In this document: positions 1 through 27,181 of the stretch, piece by piece
Layout: each line of letters begins with the position of its first letter
Position numbering within the stretch: the stretch's first letter is position 1
Assembly (NCBI GenBank): GCA_012845835.1
Contig: JABAKD010000011.1
Span: 9,486,381-9,550,380, forward strand
Origin: Undaria pinnatifida
Taxonomy: Eukaryota; Sar; Phaeophyceae; Laminariales; Alariaceae
Direction of reading: 5' to 3'
Length of the DNA stretch: 64,000 nucleotides
Notes under the pieces: generated by a model
What the model was told of the DNA's origin: nothing
Seen by the model: the letters and a program-made list of their open reading frames with translations, nothing else
Database searches by the model: none
Translations under genes and position numbers: made by a program

Positions 1-1342
1 TTTCAACATCGTCGTCACTATCCTCCCCTCCCTCCTCTGCTACCTCTATCGGCAAAGAAGGTTGCAGCGGAGGGAGCTGTGACGGCAGCACCTCCCACGT
101 CACATCCCTCGTTTCTTGAATAGTACCAGCCCTCGTAAGTACTCTATGACAATCACGCGGGTGGTCTCTCGAAGGACCGACATAGAAACAACTCTCACCC
201 TTCGGCAGCAGCTTTGACGCTCGCTGCCACCTACAGTAGGCGGGCTTCAAAAACGGATACGGTCTAGCGGGACGAGGTTCACCATACCACATTTCATACG
301 GCGTTTTGGATTCAGGGTTAGCAGAACACGCAGTGTGGTTCATCGCTTCGCAAGCCCAGTGCATAGCCTCAGCCCAGAGTTTATCAGTCTTAGGTAACTG
401 TACAAGCCCAAAAAGAACTTTAGCTTAAATACGAGCCGCCATCGCGGCCTCCTCTATCAATCCTAGCCCACGCTCTGCAACACCATTATATTGCGGACTA
501 TAAGCCGGTGTGAACTCTTGTTTGATCAACAGCTCGTTGCACACAGATGCAAACTCCCCCCCGAAAACCTCCCCACCATTGTCAGACCTAACAATCTCAA
601 CCAATGACGGGACACCATCAGCACGCACACTCGCAAGAAAACTCCGGAAAGCACTGCCAGCGTCTGATTTATTTTTCAGGAAATACAGCCATGCACGTCT
701 CGTGAAATCATCCTTCACAATCATGGGGTAATGTTTTCCCCCTACGGACGCAATGTCCTTCCTTCCTCCGAGGTCAACAAAAACTCTGCCCAACTTTTTA
801 TCCGATCGAGTTTTAGTTTCCCGAACGATTCCTTTCCGAATAGCCTTCGACATCGGACACCCTGAACAAGCATGCATGTCACCAACCAACTTGGTATCTA
901 ATTGCTTTGCAGGAGTGCGAAGCAGACCCTCGTGCGAATGTGCATAAATATTGTGGAAATCGTTGATATCCATCGTAGTTTCATGCTTGGGGTTGGCGGG
1001 AGTGAGAGCAGCCAACACCGTATCAACAGAGGCTTCTCCTAGGCGATACGCAGACGCAATCAGCATGCCACCGAAGTTCTGAAAAGTTACTTGTCCATTG
1101 AATGCAGTCATAACACCATTAGGACCACCAAGACCATTCCATGACTCACCATCAAACTCAGCACTCGGAGAAAAGAGATTATACCCCAAGTTGGGAGAGT
1201 ACAATACGTTCTTCAATTCCACGGAGAACTCACTGTCAGCAGTCACAAACACCAAGTCTAGCGTTCCGGAGTAAGCTACTTCACAAGACACGCCACCAAT
1301 TCCATTCACACTTCTTTGCAAGGCTTCAAGTCTCTCATGCAA
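1..1342 (-). pseudogene. int: copia integrase, interrupted by an in-frame stop
   Basis: Integrase inserts the element cDNA into host DNA. The open frame 425-1342 (305 codons) shows the end of the protease region, then an N-terminal zinc region (H130-X4-H135, C159-X2-C162), then the catalytic core with D190 (VFVDLGG), D254 (RSDNGGE) and E290 (NGVAERG). The spacing D254-X35-E290 is the classic D,D35E. A TAA at 425-427 ends it. The same frame then reads on without further stops to base 1 and still encodes the integrase C-terminal region (for example KLWAEAMHWA and YEMWYGEPRP, then an SRDVTW-like motif). The stop is therefore a recent point lesion in an otherwise well-kept frame. Confidence 0.88.
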
Positions 1343-3030
1343 GACAGGGAATCAGTCATGTGATATGAAGTGCCTGTGTCAGCATACCAATCCTCGACAT
1401 ATCTAGCCTTGTTGACAGCTTTCAGGATCATATCATTACTGACGGCGCTCATAATCAGATCATCACGGGACGTCATCAGACACTTCAGACCAGAGACATC
1501 ATACCACATCCTACTCAAATCATCACACGCCTTCAAGACCACTTCCTTACGACATGCTGCAAGCAACACCTTTTGGCAGTCATCACTCATGCGGTAACTA
1601 CCATTTCTGCACACCAGATCCGAATCAGGAATAGCACACTGCTCACCGCTCTCATTCTCGTCGGCCTCGGGCTTTCCAGTCTGGAAAGGATGAGGGATGA
1701 TGCGAGCCTTGCAGTCGAGCTTCATGTGACCCACCTCCCCACACTTGTAACACCTCCCCTGAAAAGACTTCTTCGAGGAATCAGACTCAGAGTTAGACTT
1801 CTGCTTGTTGTACTTCTTGAAGTTACTCTTCTTCTTCGCAGGCCTAGACACCAGAGCAACACTATTCTGCTTCTTAGAACCACCCTGTGCTTGCAAGTCT
1901 AGGTACCGCTCACGCACTTTGGTCTCGATGAAAGAGGGGTCATTCGAACAGAACACCACAAGAGTCTCACGTAAAGACTTGTACTCGGGGGACAGTCCTT
2001 CCAGCATGAGATTGCACACTTCACGATCATCCTTCGTTACTTCAAGCATGGCCAACACACCAAGCGTCTCTCTGATGGATGAAAAGAATGTTGTGGGATT
2101 CTCGTGGGGACGCATGCGCAGATACTTCAGTTTTTCTTCCTGCACTCGAATTTGACTCTGACTCAACGGTAGAAAGTGATCCTTGAGCGCGCGAAAAGCC
2201 TTATACGGGGAACCAGCTTGCCTTGCCATGTTTTTGTGGCTGTCTTTCTTCAAGCAGTCGAACAGAAACCAGCAAGCAATCTCATGCTGACGCAGTACAC
2301 CAACGCTGTATCCCATCTCTACCCAAGGGGTCAAGTCGAAATTAACGTCGGCGATTTTAATGTCGATATCACAGGTGGACAGCTCGCTCAGATTGTAGTG
2401 ACGAGCTTTGAGCAGAAAATTCTGCGACCATGAAGGATACGATACATCAGCACCGATAAATTCAGGAGCCTTGGGAACTTTCTTGAAAAGACCCCCACCC
2501 AAGCTCTCCCCCGAACTACTGTCAGCCGCTGGGATCAGTGTGTTCCCACTAGCGACTTTTCCCCACCACTCACTTGCTGAGGTAGTGGGCGGAACAGAGG
2601 ACTGGCTACCTAAAGCCCCACCAACAGTCCCGTCAACCGAACCAAAGTTTACTGCAGGAACAGAGGAACGATTCTCATCAGAAACACGCGGGTTCAAGCC
2701 TGGGTCTACAACACCCCTACTCCCAACCCTCATGTCGGACACGCCAAAGCCTAGGGTATCGCCTCCCGTACTCCCCGCGGTCCTACCGGCAGCACCCGAT
2801 TGGTGCACACCAGACTCTAGTTCGATGCCTCGCGGCGCAGCACGCGATCTAGAGGACTCCACATTCTCCCTCTGGTGTGTCTCAACAACTGTCTGGAGCA
2901 TCTGCTGCTGGTTAGAAAACATATCCAGCAGTTGAGACACTCGAGACTCTAAGGAATCCATTCTCTCACCAAAGCCCTGCGGGTCACCCTGTTCGTTTGC
3001 CGCAGGGTCACCTCCCTCCTGTTCAGCCAT
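1306..3030 (-). pseudogene. gag-pro: copia gag and protease open frame (574 codons)
   Basis: Gag packages the element RNA into virus-like particles; the aspartic protease matures the polyprotein. The start ATG is at 3030, about 90 bases inside the probable LTR end. Residues 24-60 look like a coiled coil (MDSLESRVSQLLDMF onward). Residues 61-180 are Gly/Ser-rich and poorly structured. Residues 185-385 resemble the UBN2/DUF4219-type gag domain of copia elements. The zinc knuckle C427-X2-C430-X4-H435-X4-C440 is intact, preceded by a Lys/Ser-rich stretch. The protease signature is at 551-553 (WYADTGTSYHMT). The frame stops at 1306, just after the protease motif, while the downstream coding continues in another frame. 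I read this as a single-base indel, although a programmed shift cannot be excluded from one copy. Confidence 0.88.
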
Positions 3031-3118
3031 GACGAGGCCGGTTGATCAAGCCGCCCTCACAGTCTCGTCGAACACAGTCCAGGGGGACGTACAGCAGTCG
3101 ACCGATAGCGCTATAGCG

Positions 3119-3576
3119 TGTTGGTAAATCAGTGGCTTCTGGAGAAAGGTATTATATTAGAGAGACCAATGTCTGGAGAGACAGGTCAGAAAGTGGAGTG
3201 GGTCATGTGGGCCAACTCTCCACAGCCCAGTAACAACCGCTCGTAGTCGAATACCTAAACCTCCTCGCATAGTGCCTACTCGTACATACCCGTGGGACTG
3301 CTCGTGGGTGATACCACGAGACGATCCCTGTAACTTACCTCCGTGACACAACGTATGTAACTGTAACTTATTGCTAGGCTGTTCGTTGAGACAAGCTATA
3401 TCGTGTTAGCAACACTACAGGAATGTTCCTATTCGTCAATGTGTCCAACGTACCAACATACCAACGTACCGTACACACCACTACGGTCCGATGTATAACT
3501 CGTGCACATGTACAATCTACCGAAGTACCGTAGCACCACAAGAAGAGTATTCTGGTACAACAACATACAATCAACA
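3119..3576 (-). repeat. probable 5' LTR of the copia element
   Basis: On the minus strand the segment starts TGTTGATTG and ends TTACCAACA, giving the TGTTG...CAACA ends typical of copia LTRs. It is 458 bp and ends 88 bp before the gag ATG. Its outer edge falls exactly where the older copia protease reading (3577 onward) is interrupted, which independently supports the boundary. The five bases outside it (gttct, 3577-3581) would be one half of a target duplication, but the other half is outside the window. I could not match a primer binding site to a particular tRNA. Confidence 0.5.
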
Positions 3577-4790
3577 GTTCTGCTATTCAAACCAACCAAT
3601 CAGAGTTTCACCGCAGTACAGTTGATACATACATGCCGCTATCACGAACACGGGGTGGTCATCGAGGTAGTGCTCAGAAGCCCCGTTGTCCAGCAGCAGC
3701 TCGATAGATCATTCGTTCTGACGGAAAAAGTTGTTACCCTCATACTCGTCAGCTATCCCATCAGGGCCGTCGCTTTGCCGCCGCCCTCCAAAGCTCCCCC
3801 AGCGTTTCCGACCCACTGTTGGTCCCTCCTGGGGTGCCGGCTCGACGGTCGTGTTTGTCATGAACGAAACGATCTTCTCATATAGCCCCCCGCTACCTAC
3901 GATTTAGTCTCCACCGTTGTGTTCACTGGTGGGGGACTGATTGGGGCTGTAAATGTTGGCGAACTTGGCGCTGCCGGTGGTGCCGTTGATCTTCTGCTTT
4001 AGACACTCTTAGTCGTCGTGGCTGGTGGTGTCGTAGCTAGGGAGAACCTTTCCGCCCCCCGTCGCGTCCACGGTCAGCTGCAATGCCGCCGCGACCCCCT
4101 TTTCCACCGTTGCGTCCTCCACCGCGGCCGTTCTTCTTCCAGCGAGGTTTCCCTCTGTTGTGCCTACGCTTTTTCGCGTCGTTGTTCTGCGGACATATGT
4201 TCTTGTAGTGACCGTGTTCATTGCAGGTGTAGCACTGTACTCCGCTGGAGTCGCCTTGTGTATGCGAGGCAACTCCACGGCCCACAGCTTATTTTCCGCC
4301 TGACGCCGTGCGAGACAAGTTATCTGCGTAGATGTTTCGCAGTGTCCGCTTGGCGTCCTCCAGGCCGAAGTCGCGCTGGTGGTAGATTCAATTGCGCACG
4401 TAATCTTACTCGTCAGGGAAGCCCTTCAGGACCCTGTCTGCGAGATGTTGGTCGATGATGATCTCTCCGTGTTCATGTCATGTAGTCTGTCCCGCGCTTC
4501 ATCTATGGCATACAACCACATGTCGAGATCTTGGCCGAGCCGTAGCCTGGAGTTATGGAGTACTTCGTAGCTTGCTACGAGACCAAACCGGCGTTCGAGA
4601 CCCCGTTATATTGTCTACCGGTGCCGGTCACACCGCTCTCCCGTCGCAGGTGCCGTCGTCGATGGACTTTACTTCGAGCTGTTCGACTAGCTTCTGGGTG
4701 CCATCATTTGTTGCGAGGAAAAGGATGGGGAGTAGAGCAGTTGTTGTCGATATTCCATCGCTCTAAGATGTGTATGATTCCCGCTCAATC
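3577..4790 (-). pseudogene. older copia gag/protease fragment (second family)
   Basis: A second, more decayed copia fragment in the same orientation. Read from high to low coordinate on the minus strand it gives a gag core near 4550-4390 (for example LGQDLDMWLYAIDEARDRLH, then VLKGFPDE), a zinc knuckle near 4240-4200 (CYTCNEHGHYKNIC, C-X2-C-X4-H-X4-C), a Lys/Arg/Gly-rich tail, a conserved stretch near 4005-3910 (KINGTTGSAKFANIYSPNQS) and a protease remnant near 3655-3710 (LLLDNGASEHYLDD, with Asn where Ser or Thr is usual). In-frame stops occur at about 4400, 4290, 4010 and 3905. Reading is lost at about 3577, where the younger LTR begins. Confidence 0.75.
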
Positions 4791-5629
4791 CTCGACGGTG
4801 TCGGCGTTGCCAGGCGGGTTCGGGCACTTCCCGCCCAGTAGAATCTTGAAAAATCCTGCGGCTCCTAAGGTGACGTGGACACGTTGTTTTTGCCTTCCAG
4901 CTGGGGAAAAAACAGAGGCAGCTCCTTTCGTCGTATTTTGGAAGACATCTTGCTAATGCTGCTAATTTTCGGTCTCCTATAATGTTCTTCTACCGCGACT
5001 AGTGTGTGTTGTCTTATGCCGCAGCTGGTGCGGACTTCCTTTGTATTAACACCGAAAGTTGTTGCTGCGCTACTAACGCTCGTGCCCTTTACGTGCGGGC
5101 TCACCCGTACTTGGTACGGGATCGACTAGTCCTAGGCTCAACGCCCAAATGAATCGCTGCGCTGCAGAACCTTCTAGCCGTTTGCGAGCGGGCTTACCCG
5201 TACCTCGAACGGTCTACCGTTGTTGGCCAACAATGCACTACTGACGCGGTCGGGTAGTTACCTCAACTTCTTCTGCGAATCTTCATGAACGTGTTGCAAA
5301 ATTCACGCCCCAAGTAAGATAGCTCGACCCGTGTGATAAAAGTTCAAACGCAAGTATTCTCGCCCCGAAACAGGCGAAATGTCGACGCGAACCTACTGCT
5401 TTCCAGATTGCGATTCATCGTTCTTGTACGCTGTGCAGTGTGTTCTTGGATGTTTTAGCTCATCAGTCCAAACCAAATAGCAATCTATTGCTAATTCACA
5501 TACGTGTTGCAATACTCCTATTAACACTCCTCAAAGGTTTCTTCCTCGAAGATGAAATCGTGCAGTCCAAAAGCTCGTGTAGGTTCCTCGGTAGACGTCC
5601 CTCCCGAATACCTATCGCCTGTGACGTGC
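4791..5629. other. no recognised feature
   Basis: No conserved domain, splice-supported exon or clear repeat was seen here. Part of it may be decayed copia sequence continuing from the gag fragment. Confidence 0.4.
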
Positions 5630-6260
5630 GTGCCGCGTTGTTGGACGAGGTCTCACTAACTTATCAGAGATTGCGGTGCGTGTCCCCTGAAATGGCATGG
5701 CAGCAAAGGCTGACGCTTGAGCTGATATACTCCACAGGGTGATCGTGCCGGTGCATTTGGTATCGCACGAACAGAAGAAGAAATATGTTTGTTGCATTAA
5801 ATCTTTGGCCAAAAGAATGGCTGAAAACAATACACTTGCCGGATGAGTGAGAGCTGGGGGGGGCTATCATCCTGTGCCGCATCGTCCAGACCTACTGCCC
5901 TGTCGTCGTCCTCTGCAGAACTACGAGTACTGAGCTTTCGTCTGCGCGCGTTGGTGAACGAGGCTCATAACCTGTCGGGTATCGCGATGCGTGTCCCCTA
6001 AATGGTGTGGCAGCAGAGGCTAACGCTTGAGCTGATAGACCACACAGGGTGGTTGTCCATATGCACTCGGTATAACACGAATAGAAGAAATATGCTTGTT
6101 GTATTAAACCTTTGCCAAAAGAATGGTTGAGCACACGCTAGACTTGCTGGATTTTGTGCTAGTGCTGGAGCAGTGGGGAGTGAGAGCTGGGGGGGTCTAT
6201 CATCCTGTGCCACAACGTCTAGACCAACGGCCCTGTCGTCCTCTGTGGGACTACTGGGTT
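5630..6260 (+). repeat. diverged tandem duplication, period about 310-330 bp
   Basis: Two copies (about 5630-5940 and 5945-6260) share long stretches in the same order: GTGTCCCCTRAATGG, TGGCAGC...CTTGAGCTGATA, CACAGGGTG, GAAATATG..TTGTTG..TTAAA, CCAAAAGAATGG and TGAGAGCTGGGGGGG. Each has scattered substitutions and small indels. No coding frame is conserved between the copies. Confidence 0.75.
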
Positions 6261-7002
6261 CTCGTCTTCTCGAACAGCAATCTAGAACAACGCCGATCTC
6301 GAAATTATACTCCCACCGTATATTTGAGAAGGTTTCGTTTCAACCAAGCGGAGCACAAGATCAACACAGACCCCGTCAGAGCAGCAGACAGTTACAGACG
6401 ACACCCTCATATACATGTAGCAGAGCAGCCGTAGCAGCAGGCAAGTCGGTAGAGCAGAGCAGGCAGGGCCTTTCCCCGTTCCCCCGAGTTAGTTTCGTCC
6501 CCTGGAAAATGTTTGGCGTTGTGTCAATGTCGAGGTTCGCTTGAAGATATGTATAAGACGTTCGAGGTCAACGCTGTCAAACTACAGACGATCTATAGTG
6601 CCGGTTGGATAGTGCCACTGCCCTCTACAATGTCGATACAATCGCTTGGGGCACGACTGGAACTCTACTAAAAACCTATTTAGGGCAACCCTATCTACAG
6701 TGTCCTGAATGGTGCGGGTGTATTGGGGTGGCACATTCCGGAACTGTCGGGGGTCCCTAACTGAGGATAGAGTATAATATTACGGATCTGGCTGATATAC
6801 TTGTCAACATATAACATAAAAAAAACACGCGCGCACCGCGCACCAGCAGCAGTCAGTTACAGACACTCGTACGGTAGCAGAGCAGCAGCACTAGCAGCAG
6901 CAACAGTAGCAGGAGGCAGGCAGAGCAGGAACTTTTCCCCTTCCCCCGTGTTCTAGTCTTCTTGTCGTGCTGCCATGTCTAGCTCGGCTTGAAGGTATAT
7001 AC
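6261..7002. other. intergenic, CAG-rich, no gene recognised
   Basis: Short CAGCAG clusters occur near 6380-6440 and 6845-6905. A fragment near 6590-6640 (ATAGTGCCGGTTGG) resembles the ends of the TAGTGCCGG repeat found at 17889 and 21678. Nothing else was recognised. Confidence 0.4.
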
Positions 7003-7093
7003 TTAACCGCCTTCACAACTTGAAACCCGTTTTTTACTGACAAATTACTTGGAATTGGTATAGGGAGGGTTTTTGGTGCTCTAACGGGGTTCA
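7003..7093 (-). mobile_element. TTAA-flanked piggyBac-like MITE, copy 1
   Basis: A reverse-orientation copy of the 82-bp element seen at 11526. It starts at TTAA (7003-7006) and carries the same internal landmarks in order on the minus strand: GTTAGAGC, CCCTCCCTATAC, CCAAGTAA, ACGGGTTTC and GAAGGCGGTTAAG. The distal target site reads TTCA instead of TTAA, so that end has mutated. Confidence 0.65.
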
Positions 7094-8699
7094 AGTTTTT
7101 GTTGTGATTGCTGACGACGTCCGGGTTACAGTGCCGTGCGTACGTCACCTCAGATGCTGACGGTAGAAGCCCGCCTGCTGCGGGCTAGTTATGTTGTACA
7201 GTAACGCCTCCTGACAGCTTCTGGCGCCAAAAGCCAGAGTACTTGGGCTGGTCGTAGCTGCCACTTAGCCCGTTGGTATACTGGTATGGGCTAGTCGTGC
7301 GGGCCACTTAGCACGAAAAAATATCCGTGTATACGAGCTAAATAAGTCAAAACCGAGGTCGAATCTTCAGATAGGTTTACCTTGGATTTAGAGTCATATA
7401 GCGCACTTGGCTTTGTCGAAGTCATGCATGCGCCATGGCCCTTGTGCGACCGAATGCAAGACCATGACCGGGACGGTCGACCATGGCTTCATGTTTCGTA
7501 TCGCGAAAGTTTTTCAGTGCGCCCGGGCCTGTCTGCGTGTCGATCTCGGGGCTTTCTATTGTCGTGTGTAGACTTGGAGATGCGAGTCGGTTTAAAATTG
7601 ATCGATCCGCGTATTCGCCTAAATGGTGGGCGAGAGATGGAGGGACGGTATATAGAGCCGAGGTCGTAGAAGCTGCCTGATCTTCGGAAGATAACTCAAA
7701 GCAGAGAGAGACATTTTTTTTTCTTGCCCGCTTTTTTTGAACAGGTCGGACGTTTGAAAGCAGTAACCTGGTTGGTCGAGAAACAGTTATTGTCAAGTGG
7801 TGTCACTCACGAGAGCGGGGTCCCTGTTTGAGAGGGGTGGTTTTCTTAACGATCAACCTCGTCGGGGGGAGGTATCGTCGATAGCGGCACCTGGGCTTCG
7901 AAGGGACACGTCACAACCACGGAACACCAACATTCTTTGACGAATAGCTACGCTTGATCTTCGGAAGGAACTGCTCAACCATGGAACAACACCTCGCTTG
8001 TGGTTTACTGTGCCCGAGAACTGCGGAGCGGGGGGGGGGGAGAAAAGGCACGACGGGGGACGCCGGCAAAGCTGAACCTTATGGCAGGGCCGACTTCATA
8101 AACACGGAATATCACAAATACCTCCCGCCAGCATGCACAACACCAACTTCGAAAAATATCGAGGCCCGCCGCGCCATGATCATCAGAGGCTTGAGCATCA
8201 GAGGCGTGAACATCAAAGGCGTGAACATCAGAGGGAGGAATCACACCTCGCCCCCTCAGGCTCAAATAAACCTGCCGAGCTCCCCAGAGCAAGGCAAGAC
8301 ACAGTAAAAGATCCACCCTACAAAACACCCTTCACACGGACGGACGGACGGACGAACAGACGGATCGACAGACGCTCATCCACACATACACACGCGCGTG
8401 CCAGATTCAGATTGTACAAAACACCAGGGAACCCACAGAAAACAAAACAAAACAAAACAAAAAACATAAAATACAGCGACCGCAAGACTGGTTTGGTCGC
8501 TTTCACGGTGCGCGCTCTGGCACGTATGTACGAAAAATCCGGGCCATGCCCACCCGCGTCCTTTTCCCCCCTCTCCACGTTCCGACCTTTCGGAGCGCGA
8601 GAAAACTCGCTCCAGCTATTAATAAGCAGTTTTCCTTAGCACTGCTGAAGACAGAATACGCAAAACACAGAAGCCCCCCCGGTGGTCACTTAGTTGTCA
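7094..8699. other. downstream flank of SDS22, mostly unexplained
   Basis: No second gene was recognised. Visible items are a short tandem repeat at about 8182-8240 (CATCAGAGGCRTGAA-type units of 15 bp), a (GGAC)n run at 8336-8352, a (AAAAC)n run at 8440-8465 and a G11 tract near 8030. The SDS22 3' UTR must lie in the upper part; no canonical AATAAA was found just after the stop. Confidence 0.4.
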
Positions 8700-25185
<16,486 letters not shown>

Positions 25186-25299
25186 CCCCTCCACAAGCTC
25201 CACTACATCGCCCGGGGTCACCAGAGGGAGCGTTCCCACATGAGATTCAACCACCTTCGCCAACCGTTGACCAGTTGGTATTATATATAGCATGTAGAC

Positions 25300-25480
25300 A
25301 GCGGCATCATCACATGAACGTTGCACAGAGAAGGTAGGATTAAGAGGGTGGGGAGGCGGGGGGGGGGGGGGTGGAAGGCATCATCACATGAGCGTCGCAT
25401 AGAGAAGGCGGGATGAAGAGGGGGGGGGCAAGGTAGACAGGCCTTATCACACGGGCATTGCGTAGACAAGATAGGAAGAA
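25300..25480 (+). repeat. three tandem units of about 60-75 bp
   Basis: Units start GGCATCATCACATGARCGTYGC (25303, 25377) and GGCCTTATCACACGGGCATT (25437), each followed by a G-rich stretch. The first overlaps the open frame upstream of SDS22 exon 1. Confidence 0.65.
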
Positions 25481-26140
25481 GGGCGGGAGGGAGAAAGAAG
25501 GAAGCCAGCGCGACAACGGGTAAATCAGACTCGGTCGAAAAGGCGTTCGGAGAATCGTTCTGAGAACCATTATGAGGATCGAAGGGATGTTGGGGGCAGA
25601 AAACAGAAGAGCCAGACGAAAAACACCAATTAACAAAAAAACCGACGTCAAGAAAAAATAACAAAGGGTGCGCCAAGCAAGGGCAACTATATACTGCTGA
25701 CCCATGCTAAACGAAACCGAATCCCTTCAAAATATCTCGACATCACAAGACTTCCGTAGTAAGATCTGTGCGTCGCTTGCTGTGTACGTTTAACATGTTC
25801 TTCGGAACCGGGAGAATGTGCATCCACAAGGTAACGTTTCTATTAGCAAGGGCGTGAACAAAGACAAGCACCAAATTCCTTGGAAGCATTTCTCGGAGCT
25901 CGGAGTTTTCCGCAAAATTTCAATGCTCAAAAGCCAAAAAAAGGTGCACTGCTGTATGTTCTGCGCCGCTTGACGGTACAGTATATGGCAAACCCGCCAC
26001 CAAAGTACCATATATCAGCAGCGCTCACTGGTCAAGGCACCACTGTACCATGATCTGGCCAAAAACACTACGGTGTACCGGCTCTTAACACAACACTACA
26101 ACTACTCCGGTTACTTTTCACCGTTTTAAGGCCCAAAGTT
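25481..26140. other. no recognised feature
   Basis: Upstream flank of SDS22. Short open frames only, none with a recognisable domain. A promoter or a first non-coding exon could be here, but nothing specific was identified. Confidence 0.3.
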
Positions 26141-26149
26141 GACCGTTGT

Positions 26150-26370
26150 ATGGCGTACAGGCAGAGAACGCCGACCGATACGCCGGTAAGCCCTGGGCAA
26201 CGTCAACCCCGCCAACTTTTTTTTCTCCTTTTTTTTGCTCATCCCATCTACTATCTTCGCGCCTTCATTTTTATAGCGAGAACACTTTAGCGCTTTCTTC
26301 CCTCGTCGCCTCGGGTCGAATTGTGCTTGCCTACGTACTAACGCGTTCTCGGCGGTTGCGGCGGTTGGCG
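26150..26370 (-). mobile_element. SINE-like body without a clear tRNA head
   Basis: On the minus strand it shares CGTTAGTACG...CAATTCGACCCGAGGCGACG, AGGGAAGAAAG and CTCGCTATAAAAATGAAGGC with 55320-55620. Its distal part, GTTGACGTTGCCCAGGGCTT then CCGGCGTATCGGTCGGCG, recurs at 30440-30530. Confidence 0.55.
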
Positions 26371-27181
26371 TCTCTCTAGAAGAAGAAAAAATCCATACCG
26401 AGATTTCAAGCCCTGACACCAACCTATGTGTCATGACAGTCACAAAAAGGGTTGGGGCTTACGCTGGATCTTATGCAGCAAAAACTGGCGCATTTTTTTA
26501 CTCCAAATTTTACCAACCCACAAGTAGTCAAATTTGGTTTTGGTCCATACCTCGAAGGCACTGTGCGAGTATATATGGGTTTTAGACTGCTGTGGGCTAG
26601 GATGGGAATATGGGAGACGCGCTACGTATAAACGTGTCCACAACCCACAGCCTACTGCTCATGGCACGGCTGGGACACAGCACCTTTGCATCGACCACCA
26701 CCAAGAGGAAGACAACCCGTATATCCTTGCCACATCGCGAGTGTTGTCGCGGCCCTACAGCTGCGGTAGGCAATGTAAATTCCTCTCCCCGAGGCGACGA
26801 TTTTGAATCGGACGACGATCAAAACAACCCAACGTGGTTTTTCCTGACACTTAAAAGGCAAACAGCAGTGGCTACAGGCGCTGATGCTCCATGAGAGAGG
26901 GCTTCTCCCTCGGCGACAATTAGAGAAGCTCTACTGTTCCCCGCTCCGTGGCGGTGAAGGAGAACGGTTGCCCATCCTGGCGTGGATCCCTCGTGGAGTT
27001 CAAAATCTGGCTCAACAAGGTCACTATTCTGAAATTGCTGATTCCCACACGAAACAAAGCAAAAAAATCAAAGCCATAATAATACGGCGCAAGGAAAAAC
27101 GATTTTTTTTTTGGCCAGGTGAAAGCCCACCTCTCTTCCATTTTTCGATCATTCAAACTTTATTGCGTAAGAGCCGCCCTT

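Larger units (their letters stand above)
1..3576 (-). mobile_element. Ty1/copia-type LTR retrotransposon, 5' part, degenerate
   Basis: A minus-strand retroelement in copia order (gag, protease, integrase) entering from the right and leaving the window at base 1 before any reverse transcriptase. Seen directly: a CCHC zinc knuckle, a DTG protease motif, an HHCC-like zinc region and a D-D35-E integrase triad. A probable 5' LTR lies at 3119-3576. The coding region is broken by a frame change around 1306-1342 and by a TAA at 425-427, so this copy is not functional as it stands. The right-hand boundary falls inside an older copia fragment (3577-4790). Integrase before the expected reverse transcriptase position is the Pseudoviridae/copia order, not gypsy. 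Confidence 0.9.
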
